A stretch of 64,000 nt of DNA from Flavobacterium sp. TR2 (GTDB lineage Bacteria; Bacteroidota; Bacteroidia; Flavobacteriales; Flavobacteriaceae): NCBI RefSeq assembly GCF_025252405.1, contig NZ_CP104307.1, positions 1,612,001 to 1,676,000 on the forward strand, given 5' to 3'. A program made the translations under genes and the position numbers. The notes below the pieces were generated by a model. That model was given only the letters and a program-made list of their open reading frames with translations, made no database searches and had not been told where the DNA came from. Positions 33,378 through 42,905 of this stretch are shown here, one piece after another (within the stretch, counting starts at the first letter, position 1; each line of letters opens with the position of its first letter).

Positions 33378-36257
33378 TTAAATGCTCATTAAAAATCCGA
33401 TTAGATTTTCTTTTTTGTTCAGTCCTAGTTTTTTCCTTAAACGATAACGGGCCAATTCGACTCCGCCTGTAGAAATATTCATAATTTCTGCTATTTCTTT
33501 CGTCGACATATTCATTAATAGATAAGTGGATAAATCTAATTCTCTTGGAGAAATAGTTGGGTATTGTCCTTTTAAACGCTTTAAAAACTCAAAATGAACG
33601 TTTTTAATGTGTTTTTCGAGGTCTTTCCAGCTCTTATCTGTGTTTACTTCTTTTACAATGCTTTTGTGCAGTTTGCTAAACTCTGCCTTAGTGGTTTCGT
33701 CTAGAATTCCAGTATCAATGTCTTTCAGTTTATGAATGATTCCATTTAAGACTTTGTTCTTTTTTACAACTTGCAAAGAGTTGTTTACGAGTTCTTTATC
33801 TTTTGCTAAGATTTTAATTTGGAGCTTGTCGTTTTTCAGTTTTTCAATTTCCTTTTCCAAATCATGCTGTTCATGCCTGATTTTAGATTCTTTTTCAAGG
33901 TATAATCTTCTTTGTTCTATAGTTTCGTAATACCTATTTTTTCTAATTTTCAGTTTGATTCTAACAGAGATTAAATAGGCGCCAAGTAAAATGAGCATCA
34001 GGTAAAATAAATAAGCCAAAAAATGTCTATACCAAGGTGGTGATACTGTAAATTCGAATTCTGTAATATTTGACTCTATGCCATAACTATTTCTAGCTTT
34101 TAATTTCATTACATAATTGCCTTCTCTTAAATTGGTATATTCCTTTATTGCTGTAGACGACCAGCCACGCCAGTTTTCTTCGAAAGGCTCTAATTTATAG
34201 GAGTACATTACGTTTTCCTGATTTTCGTATGTTGGAGACGCAAAAGTAAATTTGACACGATTATACTTGTACGGAATGCTGTATGACTCTAATTTAGTGG
34301 TCAAATTGCCCGTTAAAATAGTGTCACCAGGATTCGAAAAGCTCTCAATAAAAGCTTTTGGTTTCGTCATAAATGTGTTTGGAATCGTCGAGTTGTAATG
34401 AGCCAGACGATCTGTTAATCCTATAAAAATGTTTTGAGGATCTATAGCATTTACTGAGATGTAATTGTTTACCAGATTACCTGTCAAGTTGGAGAATATG
34501 GCTTGTTTTTTGGTAAAAGTTCCGTTTTTGTTTTTTACCAAAACGCCAAGCGATTCATTAAACGCATACCAAAGGTTTCCGGCAGGGTCTTCAATTAAGG
34601 TGTTAATAGTCGGAATTCCATTAAATAAGTTTGTGATTTTTTTATCTTCAAAAAAGGCTTCTTGCTCAACAGAATATCTGTAGAAATGATTTTTTACTTG
34701 AAAATAAACTTTATTGTTGATGCTTTGAAGACTGTTTATTCCCTTAAATTTTTCTGATATGTTAACGTGTTTTTTGATGAAATCAAATCTTTGCAAATCT
34801 TCAGACAGTTTTACTTGATACAGAAAAGGATTTTTCTTGAGCCATAAGTAGTTTGCGTCTATTTCTACAGAAAAATTGTTGGTTGTTTCGTCAAATCCTT
34901 TTACTTGATGCAGATAATCATATCCAGTAGCAGATCGTTTGAAAACCGAAAATCCGTTATAGCTTTCACCTATGATATAGTTTTCATGCTCTGGAATCTT
35001 TTTAAACCCGAAATAACCTTTATTGTCAAGTATTTTTGATACCCTGTTGTTTTCAATAATTAATGCCCCGCTATTGCTGGCGCAAATTAATACATTGTTT
35101 AAAACCTGAATATTCCAAACTTGCGAAATTGTTCCTTCAACTCTAGTAAAAGGGCTGTCTTTAAATGAACTGCCCCATGTGTGGTAGAATAGCCCTTGGT
35201 TGGTGGCTACATAAAGATTTCCGTTATATGTTGTTGAGGCATATACTGTACCTATATTATAGCTGTAATCAAAGTAGGAGAAAGGTGAGTTTTCATTTAT
35301 GAAAGTGATACCATTATCAAGTCCAAGCCAGATATTGCTTTTCTTGTCAACAAATGATGCTAATATAGTATTGTTCTGGATTCCTTTTTGACGGTTTAAA
35401 TGCTGAATTATTTTTCCATTTAAATCACATATAATGGCTCCGTCTAATACCGAATTAAGTATGATAAACTTGTTTTTGATGATAGATCCCCCAAGAGAAG
35501 TGTTTTTCTTAATAAATTCGTTGGCTTCTGTTGCCCACGGTTTTATAATGCCGTTTTCTGATACAAAAAGACCTTTTTCTAAGGTGGCGTATAATAATTT
35601 GTTATTTGGCAATGGAAAGAGAGACCATATCTCTTTGTCATTAAAAACAGTGGTGCCTTTTATTGCCGTAAGTTTTCTGTTTTTGTATTCAAGCACGCCT
35701 AAGGTTTTATCTTGAAAATACAGTCGGTTGTTCACCAAAAACGAAAATTGAAATTTATGAGGAGCAGTTAGAGTAGTTACTTTTTCATTTTTTAGAAAAA
35801 ACACTTTGCTAAAAGACTGAAAAATGACTTCGCCATTAAAAATGTGAATTCTCCAGATCAGATTAATGTTTTCTTTGTCTATTGGGCTTAATAGATTGTA
35901 TAAAGAGTGGTATTTTAAAATTCCTTTTTCGTCATATTTGAAATACCCAAATTCGTTATTGCCGCCTACAAATATCCTTCCTAAAGCGTCAATTTTCAAG
36001 CTTCTGATCTCCGATTTGTTTGGTAAGGAGTATTTATGCCAGTTTGATCCGTCAAATTGGATCAGACCGCTATTGTTTGCAAAATAGATGTTTCCGTTTT
36101 TGTCCTGATCAATGCTCCAGTTTTGAGTGCCACCTTTATACTCTGATCGTTTATAATTTTTTATATCTGGAATTCCGATGTTTTTTACTTGTGAAAGGCT
36201 TTTAAATTGTAAGAAAAATAGTGAAATTAGGGTAAAAGATCTGACTATTGATTTCAT
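33378..36257 (-). CDS. Membrane-spanning one-component PUL regulator (propeller, Y_Y_Y, LuxR-type HTH)
   Basis: The 959-residue protein has a signal (to about 22) and a periplasmic propeller region of repeated WSIDQDKNGNIYFANNSGLI-like units. A Y_Y_Y domain follows (about 665-740, with YSYKLEPFEENWRGWSS). One membrane helix is at about 746-766, and a coiled coil at about 775-830 is rich in EKEIEKLKNDK. The LuxR/GerE-type helix-turn-helix is at about 895-955 (TISPRELDLSTYLLMNMSTK then EIAEIMNISTGGVELARYRL). It has no kinase, receiver or phosphotransfer domain, so it should signal directly through the membrane. It is divergent from the first susC gene, the normal place for a PUL regulator, and probably binds the 17-bp repeats there (inference). 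Confidence 0.92.
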   Translation of the reverse strand: MKSIVRSFTLISLFFLQFKSLSQVKNIGIPDIKNYKRSEYKGGTQNWSIDQDKNGNIYFANNSGLIQFDGSNWHKYSLPNKSEIRSLKIDALGRIFVGGNNEFGYFKYDEKGILKYHSLYNLLSPIDKENINLIWRIHIFNGEVIFQSFSKVFFLKNEKVTTLTAPHKFQFSFLVNNRLYFQDKTLGVLEYKNRKLTAIKGTTVFNDKEIWSLFPLPNNKLLYATLEKGLFVSENGIIKPWATEANEFIKKNTSLGGSIIKNKFIILNSVLDGAIICDLNGKIIQHLNRQKGIQNNTILASFVDKKSNIWLGLDNGITFINENSPFSYFDYSYNIGTVYASTTYNGNLYVATNQGLFYHTWGSSFKDSPFTRVEGTISQVWNIQVLNNVLICASNSGALIIENNRVSKILDNKGYFGFKKIPEHENYIIGESYNGFSVFKRSATGYDYLHQVKGFDETTNNFSVEIDANYLWLKKNPFLYQVKLSEDLQRFDFIKKHVNISEKFKGINSLQSINNKVYFQVKNHFYRYSVEQEAFFEDKKITNLFNGIPTINTLIEDPAGNLWYAFNESLGVLVKNKNGTFTKKQAIFSNLTGNLVNNYISVNAIDPQNIFIGLTDRLAHYNSTIPNTFMTKPKAFIESFSNPGDTILTGNLTTKLESYSIPYKYNRVKFTFASPTYENQENVMYSYKLEPFEENWRGWSSTAIKEYTNLREGNYVMKLKARNSYGIESNITEFEFTVSPPWYRHFLAYLFYLMLILLGAYLISVRIKLKIRKNRYYETIEQRRLYLEKESKIRHEQHDLEKEIEKLKNDKLQIKILAKDKELVNNSLQVVKKNKVLNGIIHKLKDIDTGILDETTKAEFSKLHKSIVKEVNTDKSWKDLEKHIKNVHFEFLKRLKGQYPTISPRELDLSTYLLMNMSTKEIAEIMNISTGGVELARYRLRKKLGLNKKENLIGFLMSI

Positions 36258-36470
36258 AAAATTTTAAATATATTTTTATTATAAATGCTTTATTTTAAGT
36301 TTAAATTGTTGATTTATCAATCAGAATAAATCTCGTTTTTTAAATTATTTTTAATTTATAACGCATTGGTTACTGTTAAACTAATGTAATATACGTTTTT
36401 TTTAATTAACATTTTTGTAACATTTTTTTTTCAAAACTAAAATACTGTAAATTAATTTATTATAAAATAA

Positions 36471-36520
36471 ATGTTGTGTTTTTGTAGTGTGTTAAAATTT
36501 AATTTGAAGTGTTTTTGTAA
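36471..36520 (+). promoter_or_regulatory. Paired 17-bp direct repeat upstream of susC1 (candidate operator)
   Basis: Two copies fitting WTGWWGTGTTTTTRTAR lie at 36471-36487 and 36504-36520, exactly 33 bases start to start, i.e. about three helical turns. The same pair at the same spacing lies upstream of susC2. The distal copy ends in TAG, the proximal in TAA. The divergent spacer of 345 bases holds no gene. Confidence 0.75.
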
Positions 36521-36555
36521 AGAAATTTAATCTAATACTTATTAAAATTTAACAT

Positions 36556-36563
36556 TATAATTG
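36556..36563 (+). promoter_or_regulatory. susC1 -7 element, start of the shared 43-base leader
   Basis: TATAATTG is one base from TAnnTTTG. From 36560 onward the sequence to the ATG is identical to the susC2 leader. No TTG is found at the -33 position, which fits activator dependence. Confidence 0.6.
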
Positions 36564-36602
36564 CATCAAATTACTAATTAATTAACCAAAATTTTTAGAA
36601 AA

Positions 36603-39600
36603 ATGAAATTGACAAAATTATTGATTTTTTGTGTTTCGTCTTTACTGTTTTCGGTTGTTGCATTTGCTCAGGATGTGACAATAAATGGAATCATTAATGA
36701 TGAAAGTGGATTGCCCGTCCCAGGAGCGACGGTTTTAGTAAAGGGAACCAATAAAGCAACTGCCTCTGACTTTGATGGGAAATTTCAGATTAGTGCTCCC
36801 TCTAACGGAACTTTGACAATCAGTTTCGTTGGTTTTGAAACTGTAAACGAAGCAATAGGAGGAAAAACCAAGCTCACTATTGCTCTAAAAGCAGTATCTC
36901 AAAGTTTAAATGAAGTTGTAGTTATCGGATACGGTACACAAAAGAAAGCTTTGATTACTGGAGCCTCTACAAACTTAAAAGGGGAAACGCTGCAGGAATT
37001 GAATACTGGATCTGCAATGGAAGCCCTTCAAGGTATTGCGCCGGGTATTAGTATTACAAGAAATAGCGGTGCGCCAGGAGCTGGTACTAAAGTTGTTATT
37101 CGTGGTATTGGTACAATCGGAAATTCAAATCCTTTATACATTGTAGATGGTGTCGCTGTAGGGGATATCGATTACCTGAACCCTTCGGATATTGAATCTA
37201 TTGATGTTCTAAAAGATGCGGCTTCGGCAGCAATTTATGGTTCTAGAGCAGCAAATGGGGTTGTTCTGGTAACTACGGTGAAAGGACGTAAAGGAAAACC
37301 AGCTAGAATTTCTTATGATAGTTACTTTGGAATTCAAAACATCTACAAAAATCTGGATCCTTTAAACGCGCAGGAATATATGTACATCATGGATGAAGGA
37401 AGGGTTAATGACGGGCTTGCGCCAAACGACTGGAAAAAGATGTTAACCAGCAACGATTGGTTGGAGCGTAATTATCCTGGTGCAGGAAAACAGCTTGGAG
37501 AAGATATTTGGAATAAATTGCAAAACGGCTGGACAGGAACCAATTGGATCAATGAAATGTCTAAAAAAGATGCTCCTGTAGTAAACCATGCTATTAATAT
37601 TACAGGCGGATCAGAAGATATCACTTACTCTTTAGGGGTTTCTTATTTTGATCAAGACGGTATCTTGGGAGGAAATATTATAGACGCTGGATTTAAAAGA
37701 TTGACTACAAGATTGAATACTCAAATGGTTTTGAAAAAAAATGAGAGCCATAACATCATTACAGTTGGAGAAAATTTGACATATACAAACATTCAAAAAA
37801 GAGACGTTTCTAGCGGCAATATTTATGGCAATGACTTGCATAATGCGATAACGCAAAATCCATTGCAGCCCGCTTATTGGCAGACTGCGATTGATAGAAA
37901 TATTAACGAATTTGGATTTACTCCTACGTTAGACGGCTTAAGTACAAATCAGACCAATCCTTTGGCTGTTATGTACTACAGAAGCAATTACAATTATCCA
38001 AAAGATCATAAAATTATTGGAAATGTGTTTTTAGAAGTTGAGCCTATCTCTAATCTTAGATTTAAATCGGTTTACGGAATTGATTCCTGGTTTGGCTACA
38101 ATAGAACAATGAATCCAACTTATCATTTAGGTGTGCTTTATGATGATGCAGTTGATGGGGCGACTCAGTCTCAATATTTTGGAGCTAATTCAACTTGGAC
38201 GAATACAGTTGCTTATCAAAAACAATTTGGGAATCATAATATTAACGCCGTTATTGGTACTGAATTATGGAAAAGAATTGTTGAGAATAACGTCTATGGT
38301 TCAAGAAACGGTTTGACATTTCCTAATGATCCAAAATATGCTTATTTAGACAATACAAAAAGCCCAGGTTCGGTTGCAGATATCAATACATCAGGTTTTG
38401 ATAAAGCAGCAGGAGGAGGCGCTGTTATGTCGTATTTTGCTCGTGCACAGTATGATTATAAAGAAAAATACCTGCTTTCAGCTATTATTCGTCGTGACGG
38501 ATCTTCTAACTTTGGCGATGGTCATAAGTACGGTAATTTTCCATCAGTATCTGCGGGTTGGGTTATTACCAAAGAAGATTTTATGGCCAGTACATCAAAA
38601 TATCTTGATTTCTTGAAGTTAAGAGCTAGCTGGGGTCAGAATGGTAATCAGTACACAGATTATGCTTTCTACTACTCTTCAAATATAAAATATGCCTTCC
38701 CAGGTTACTTTTTTGGAGACACCAAACCGGTTTCTGGCCAGACTGCCTATCCGGCAAAAGTGACTAACGCAGATGTTACTTGGGAAACTTCTGAACAGTT
38801 AGATTTCGGATTAGATGCAAGTTTATTCAATTCTAGATTAGGAATCACATTTGACTGGTATAAGAAAAAAACTAAAGACTGGCTTGTTTTAGCTGAATTG
38901 CCTGGAACTGCAGGTGCTGATTATCCTTATAAAAATGGTGGAGATATTGAAAATAAAGGAGTTGAATTTTCTGTAAGCTGGAAAGATAAAGTAGGCGATT
39001 TTAAATACGGTTTAACTGTGAGTGGCGCCTTTAATAAAAATGAAGTTACAAGAATTGCTAACGCAAACGGTATAATTAATGGGCCTACTAATGTCTTATC
39101 GCAAGGAACATCCGAAATTTCAAGAGCGCAAGTAGGTTATCCGATAGGAGCTTTCTATGGCTTTAAAACAGCTGGAATTTTACAGAATCAGCAAGAAGTT
39201 GATGCTTACGTAGGACCTACTGGTCAGCCTTATTTTAATGATCAGCGCCCTGGGGATGTTCGTTTTGTGGATCAAAATAATGACGGAGTAATTGATGAAA
39301 AAGATAAAGTGATTTTAGGAGATCCAAATGCAAACTTCCAATTGGGTATCCAATTAAACCTTGAGTACAAAAATGTTTATCTGAATACTACAATGGCAGG
39401 TAAGTACGGAATGCAAGTGATGCAATCGTACAGATCATTTGCTGATATGCCAAAACAGAATTATACTTCAGATGTCTTTGATCGCTGGCACGGAGAAGGA
39501 ACTTCAAACAAAATGCCTCGTTTAAGTTCAGTGTCAAATAGAAACTCAAATTATATTTCAGATATCTATATGCAAAATGCTGATTATCTAAGAATTAATA

Positions 39601-39833
39601 ATTTAACTCTAGGTTACAACTTTAATGAATTATTGAAAGATTTTAAATTTATTTCAAATCTTAAATTCTACGTTGCTGTAAATAATTTGTACACATTTAC
39701 AAAATATGACGGTATGGATCCAGAGGTTCGCTGGTCAGGAGATAATGATAAAGCTCCATGGGCTTCTGGAATAGATCTTGGCCTATATCCGCAATCTAGA
39801 ACAGTAATGTTTGGATTAAGTGCAGATTTTTAA
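36603..39833 (+). CDS. SusC-like TonB-dependent outer-membrane transporter (first unit)
   Basis: The 1076-residue protein has a signal ending FSVVAFAQ and a carboxypeptidase-regulatory-like domain (about 24-100, GIINDESGLPVPGATVLVKG). The TonB box region LNEVVVIGYGTQKK and the plug (YIVDGVAVGDIDYLNPSDIE, then SIDVLKDAASAAIYGSRAAN) follow, then a 22-strand barrel ending in a phenylalanine (FGLSADF). SusC proteins import oligosaccharides captured by SusD. Barrel loops include an EF-hand-like DQNNDGVIDEKDKV segment. It is the first gene of susC1-susD1-lipoprotein and is close to the second susC at the N-terminus only. Confidence 0.96.
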   Translation: MKLTKLLIFCVSSLLFSVVAFAQDVTINGIINDESGLPVPGATVLVKGTNKATASDFDGKFQISAPSNGTLTISFVGFETVNEAIGGKTKLTIALKAVSQSLNEVVVIGYGTQKKALITGASTNLKGETLQELNTGSAMEALQGIAPGISITRNSGAPGAGTKVVIRGIGTIGNSNPLYIVDGVAVGDIDYLNPSDIESIDVLKDAASAAIYGSRAANGVVLVTTVKGRKGKPARISYDSYFGIQNIYKNLDPLNAQEYMYIMDEGRVNDGLAPNDWKKMLTSNDWLERNYPGAGKQLGEDIWNKLQNGWTGTNWINEMSKKDAPVVNHAINITGGSEDITYSLGVSYFDQDGILGGNIIDAGFKRLTTRLNTQMVLKKNESHNIITVGENLTYTNIQKRDVSSGNIYGNDLHNAITQNPLQPAYWQTAIDRNINEFGFTPTLDGLSTNQTNPLAVMYYRSNYNYPKDHKIIGNVFLEVEPISNLRFKSVYGIDSWFGYNRTMNPTYHLGVLYDDAVDGATQSQYFGANSTWTNTVAYQKQFGNHNINAVIGTELWKRIVENNVYGSRNGLTFPNDPKYAYLDNTKSPGSVADINTSGFDKAAGGGAVMSYFARAQYDYKEKYLLSAIIRRDGSSNFGDGHKYGNFPSVSAGWVITKEDFMASTSKYLDFLKLRASWGQNGNQYTDYAFYYSSNIKYAFPGYFFGDTKPVSGQTAYPAKVTNADVTWETSEQLDFGLDASLFNSRLGITFDWYKKKTKDWLVLAELPGTAGADYPYKNGGDIENKGVEFSVSWKDKVGDFKYGLTVSGAFNKNEVTRIANANGIINGPTNVLSQGTSEISRAQVGYPIGAFYGFKTAGILQNQQEVDAYVGPTGQPYFNDQRPGDVRFVDQNNDGVIDEKDKVILGDPNANFQLGIQLNLEYKNVYLNTTMAGKYGMQVMQSYRSFADMPKQNYTSDVFDRWHGEGTSNKMPRLSSVSNRNSNYISDIYMQNADYLRINNLTLGYNFNELLKDFKFISNLKFYVAVNNLYTFTKYDGMDPEVRWSGDNDKAPWASGIDLGLYPQSRTVMFGLSADF

Positions 39834-39849
39834 TATTAAAACATTGACA

Positions 39850-41556
39850 ATGAAAAAACTAAGATATATAATAGCAATCTCGGCAATTTTTGTGGCATCT
39901 AGCTGTAATGATGAGCTAGATACGGAGAACCTTTCAGAAAAGAGCTTAGATAATTTTTATAGAACTCCAACAGATATAAATGAAGCAATGGCTGGGGTTT
40001 ATAATGCCATCTATACAGCAAATGTTCATAGCGAAGAACAAGTGGCGGCCAATTTGATGGATAATATGATGTTTGGCGGGGGAGGTCCTGATGATAAATC
40101 GGCTAAATGGGTTGATAATTTTGAAGACCCTGCAGAAGATACCTATCGTGATATGTGGAAACAATCTTATAATGGGATTTCGAGAGCGAATGCTATCATA
40201 GAAAAAGCATCGTTGGCAGATTTTTCTAAGTATTTTAATACGCCTCAAGAAGCAGAAGATTTTAAAAAACAGGCTGTTGGTGAAGCCTTATTTATGAGAG
40301 CTTTCTTTTACTTCAGATTGGCTAAATTCTTTGGAGGAGTGCCAATGATCATAAAATATGATGGAGATCGATTGGTAGCGAGATCAACTTATACCGAAAC
40401 ATTTGCGCAAATCGCATCCGATTTAAAATTGGCTATCGAAACTATGCCTGCTACGCCATTTCCAAGTATTCCGACTTCGAGATACGGTCATGCAAATAAA
40501 TGGGTTGCTGAAGCATACTTAGGTCGCGTATTTTTATTTTACACTGGATACATGAGTAATATTGAAAAGAAGGCAACTACAGACTTGCCACTTGTTGGAG
40601 GCGGTTCTTTGACAGGAGCGCAAGTGGCTGCATACCTAGAGGATTGCATCAATAATAGCGGACATAAATTAGCATCTGATTTTAGAAATCTTTGGGCTTA
40701 TTCTTATGTAAATAAAAGTGCAGGAAAGAATGTATTGCCTTGGGCAACAACAGAAGGCTTAGCATGGGTAGGTCAAGACGGAGTCACTCCGACATTTGGA
40801 ACAGGAAACTATGAGACTATGTTTGTGCAAAGATTCTCTTTTGGTGACTGGGGCTGGGCAAATGGTAATATTTATACCAACAGATTAGCCTTGTTCAATT
40901 CGCTGCGCGGTAATTCACTAGTTCCTTTTGGAGAAGGATGGGGATGGTGTACTGTAAACCCTAAATTGTATAGCGGTTGGGATGATGCAGATCCAAGAAA
41001 ACGTGGTTCTATACTAGAAGTAGGCAGAGCCGATCAAGGAACAGATGGTTATGCAAAAGACAAAGGAGATCATGAAACAGGATATTTCAATAAAAAATAT
41101 ACTTCGTTGCAGCATGATAATGGCAAAGGATCAAACGTAGGTATGTTTGTTCAGATGTATGCTTGGTCAAATGCAGATATGCAGTTAATGCATGCTCAGG
41201 ATTTTATTTTCATGCGTTTTGCAGATGTACTATTAATGCATTCTGAAATTACAAAAACAGCAGACGGTATGAATGCGGTAAGATTGAGAGCGCACTTAGG
41301 CCCAGTTGCTTATTCTCTTGATAATATTAAAACTGAGCGTCTGCACGAATTAGCTTTTGAAGGGCTGCACTGGTTTGACCTTGTTCGTTGGGGAGATGTT
41401 GATACCGCATTTAATGATGTAATTCAAGTGAGAAACTCTGGAGTTGATGCAAATTACAGTGTCAAATACAGATCTGAAACAAAAGGTTTAGTGCCTATTC
41501 CAGAAGCAGAAGTAAGACTATTAAATGGAGTTTACAATCAGAATCCAGGTTGGTAA
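39850..41556 (+). CDS. SusD/RagB-like glycan-binding lipoprotein (first unit)
   Basis: The 568-residue lipoprotein has the signal MKKLRYIIAISAIFVASSC (C19) followed by an acidic NDELDTEN stretch typical of surface-exported lipoproteins. It has SusD tetratricopeptide-like helices and the C-terminal signature ERLHELAFEGLHWFDLVRWG, ending LVPIPEAEVRLLNGVYNQNP. It binds glycan at the cell surface and caps the partner SusC. The start is ATG 39850; an in-frame GTG at 39820 lies inside susC1 and would displace the signal peptide. The gap to susC1 is 16 bases. Confidence 0.95.
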   Translation: MKKLRYIIAISAIFVASSCNDELDTENLSEKSLDNFYRTPTDINEAMAGVYNAIYTANVHSEEQVAANLMDNMMFGGGGPDDKSAKWVDNFEDPAEDTYRDMWKQSYNGISRANAIIEKASLADFSKYFNTPQEAEDFKKQAVGEALFMRAFFYFRLAKFFGGVPMIIKYDGDRLVARSTYTETFAQIASDLKLAIETMPATPFPSIPTSRYGHANKWVAEAYLGRVFLFYTGYMSNIEKKATTDLPLVGGGSLTGAQVAAYLEDCINNSGHKLASDFRNLWAYSYVNKSAGKNVLPWATTEGLAWVGQDGVTPTFGTGNYETMFVQRFSFGDWGWANGNIYTNRLALFNSLRGNSLVPFGEGWGWCTVNPKLYSGWDDADPRKRGSILEVGRADQGTDGYAKDKGDHETGYFNKKYTSLQHDNGKGSNVGMFVQMYAWSNADMQLMHAQDFIFMRFADVLLMHSEITKTADGMNAVRLRAHLGPVAYSLDNIKTERLHELAFEGLHWFDLVRWGDVDTAFNDVIQVRNSGVDANYSVKYRSETKGLVPIPEAEVRLLNGVYNQNPGW

Positions 41557-41584
41557 TATTTAATAACTATTAATAATTAGAAAG

Positions 41585-42376
41585 ATGAAAATTCATAATA
41601 TAAAATATTTACTAATTGCTGTGTGTATGCTGGTCATTTCGGCATGTGACCCAATTGTAGACGAACAGCATTTGGAGAATTCGACAGACGTTGCCGGAGT
41701 TGAATTAACAACCAAACAAACACCTCCCGGGGGAAACAAGATTACCTTAAGTATGAATACGCCTGGAGTTACAGGCTATTGGGACTATAATTTAGGAAAA
41801 GCGCTGACAAACGAAGTGACTATTGTTTATCCTATTCCAGGGAAATCGACTTTTACATTTGTGGGAACACTTGGAGCTGAATTCTTTACTAAAACAATTG
41901 ACGTGCAAGTTGATAGGCTAGATACCCCATTAGATCAAGATTGGTATGACTTGGTGAGCAACAACACTGCCGCTGGTAAAACATGGGTTTTTGATGGCGT
42001 TGCTGGTACAGGCGATCAGTATTGGTTTATGTCTCCCCCAGATAATCCAGATTCAGCTATGAGTGCATGGTGGAATGCAGGAGACTGCTGTCCTCCGTTG
42101 GACGTAAGCGGTAAAATGCACTTCGACTTAAATGGCGCGGCAAATTACAATCACTATCAAACTGCTACTGCAGCAGCCGAAAAAGGAAGTTTTGTGATGG
42201 ATATTGCGAATAAAAAGCTATACATTATTAATTCGAAAATTTTAGGGTACGAAGCTGGAAATGCCGCTAACGAGTACAGTATTATTACACTTACAGAAGA
42301 CAAATTAGTACTGTATGTTCCGAGAAGCTTAAAAGATGCTACAACAGGCTGGACATTTGTTTACAGACCTGAATAA
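41585..42376 (+). CDS. Putative surface glycan-binding lipoprotein
   Basis: I do not recognise a named family. The 263-residue lipoprotein has the signal MKIHNIKYLLIAVCMLVISA, with the lipobox cysteine at residue 21, then an Ig/PKD-like domain (about 35-115, NEVTIVYPIPGKSTFTFVGT). A beta-rich C-terminal domain follows (about 120-263), full of surface aromatics (YWFMSPP, AWWNAGDCCPP, WTFVYRPE). The exposed tryptophans and tyrosines and its place right after susD1 suggest a surface glycan-binding protein (SGBP). Adjacent cysteines in GDCCPP are unusual for an exported protein. It is the last gene of the first SusCD unit and is followed about 150 bases later by a terminator. The second unit has no counterpart. 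Confidence 0.75.
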   Translation: MKIHNIKYLLIAVCMLVISACDPIVDEQHLENSTDVAGVELTTKQTPPGGNKITLSMNTPGVTGYWDYNLGKALTNEVTIVYPIPGKSTFTFVGTLGAEFFTKTIDVQVDRLDTPLDQDWYDLVSNNTAAGKTWVFDGVAGTGDQYWFMSPPDNPDSAMSAWWNAGDCCPPLDVSGKMHFDLNGAANYNHYQTATAAAEKGSFVMDIANKKLYIINSKILGYEAGNAANEYSIITLTEDKLVLYVPRSLKDATTGWTFVYRPE

Positions 42377-42524
42377 CGATAATGTTTTGTGTTAGTTATT
42401 TCGAAAAAGGAAGACTAAAAAATTCCTTTTTCGAATTTTCAAACATTTTATGCTTCCTTAAATAAATGTAAGCGTATTTTAAGGTTTAAACTATGGTTAG
42501 TTTAAGTTAAGTTTATTGCCTGGG

Positions 42525-42557
42525 TAGCCCATAATTTCGATTATGGGCTATTTTTTT
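42525..42557 (+). terminator. Terminator of the first SusCD unit
   Basis: TAGCCCATAAT (42525-42535) pairs with ATTATGGGCTA (42540-42550) around a TTCG tetraloop, followed by seven T. A related TAGCCCATAAT hairpin ends the second unit. Confidence 0.9.
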
Positions 42558-42728
42558 GCTTCAATGTTAAAGAATTTATTGTGTGTCGCAATGAGGAGTT
42601 TATTGCCTAAAAAACATCTTTTTTTATTCTCTATCGAATATTCTGGCAAAATTCTTCTTTATTTAGCTCTTTCATGAGGTGTCAAAAATATAATAAGCCA
42701 GCTTGCCTAACGACCTTTCTAATCTTCT

Positions 42729-42905
42729 TTAATCCATTTCTTGTATTTTGATTGTGTAAACTGTTAAAATTTCTTTGGAATTCTCGAAGCCTAACCCAAC
42801 TCTGAATTTGAGAATCATCGCAAAATTCCCTTCTGCATCAAAGTTGAATTGAAAAATGTCTTTTTTTTTAGTTTTCAGCCATGCTAACTCTGCTTTTCTT
42901 TTCAT
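42729..42905 (-). CDS. Possible 58-residue protein of unknown function
   Basis: An ATG-started ORF lies alone in the nearly 1-kb spacer before susC2, on the strand opposite the PUL genes. It begins MKRKAELAWLKTKKKDIFQF and ends KIQEMD, with a middle of mixed hydrophobic and charged residues (AMILKFRVGLGFENSKEIL). Its composition is protein-like rather than AT-driven noise. No family, promoter or ribosome binding site is clear. It may be a real small gene or the remains of a decayed one. The rest of the spacer holds only the upstream unit's terminator, AT-rich DNA and the susC2 control region. Confidence 0.4.
   Translation of the reverse strand: MKRKAELAWLKTKKKDIFQFNFDAEGNFAMILKFRVGLGFENSKEILTVYTIKIQEMD

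Noticed and set aside
36411..36420. A third operator half-site (ATTTTTGTAA) upstream of susC1
   Set aside because: It matches only the AT-rich core, lacks the GTG part, and its distance is off by a base from a 33-bp ladder.
39820..39849. GTG at 39820 as start of the first susD
   Set aside because: It lies inside the susC1 coding end and would bury the lipoprotein signal peptide, which begins at ATG 39850.
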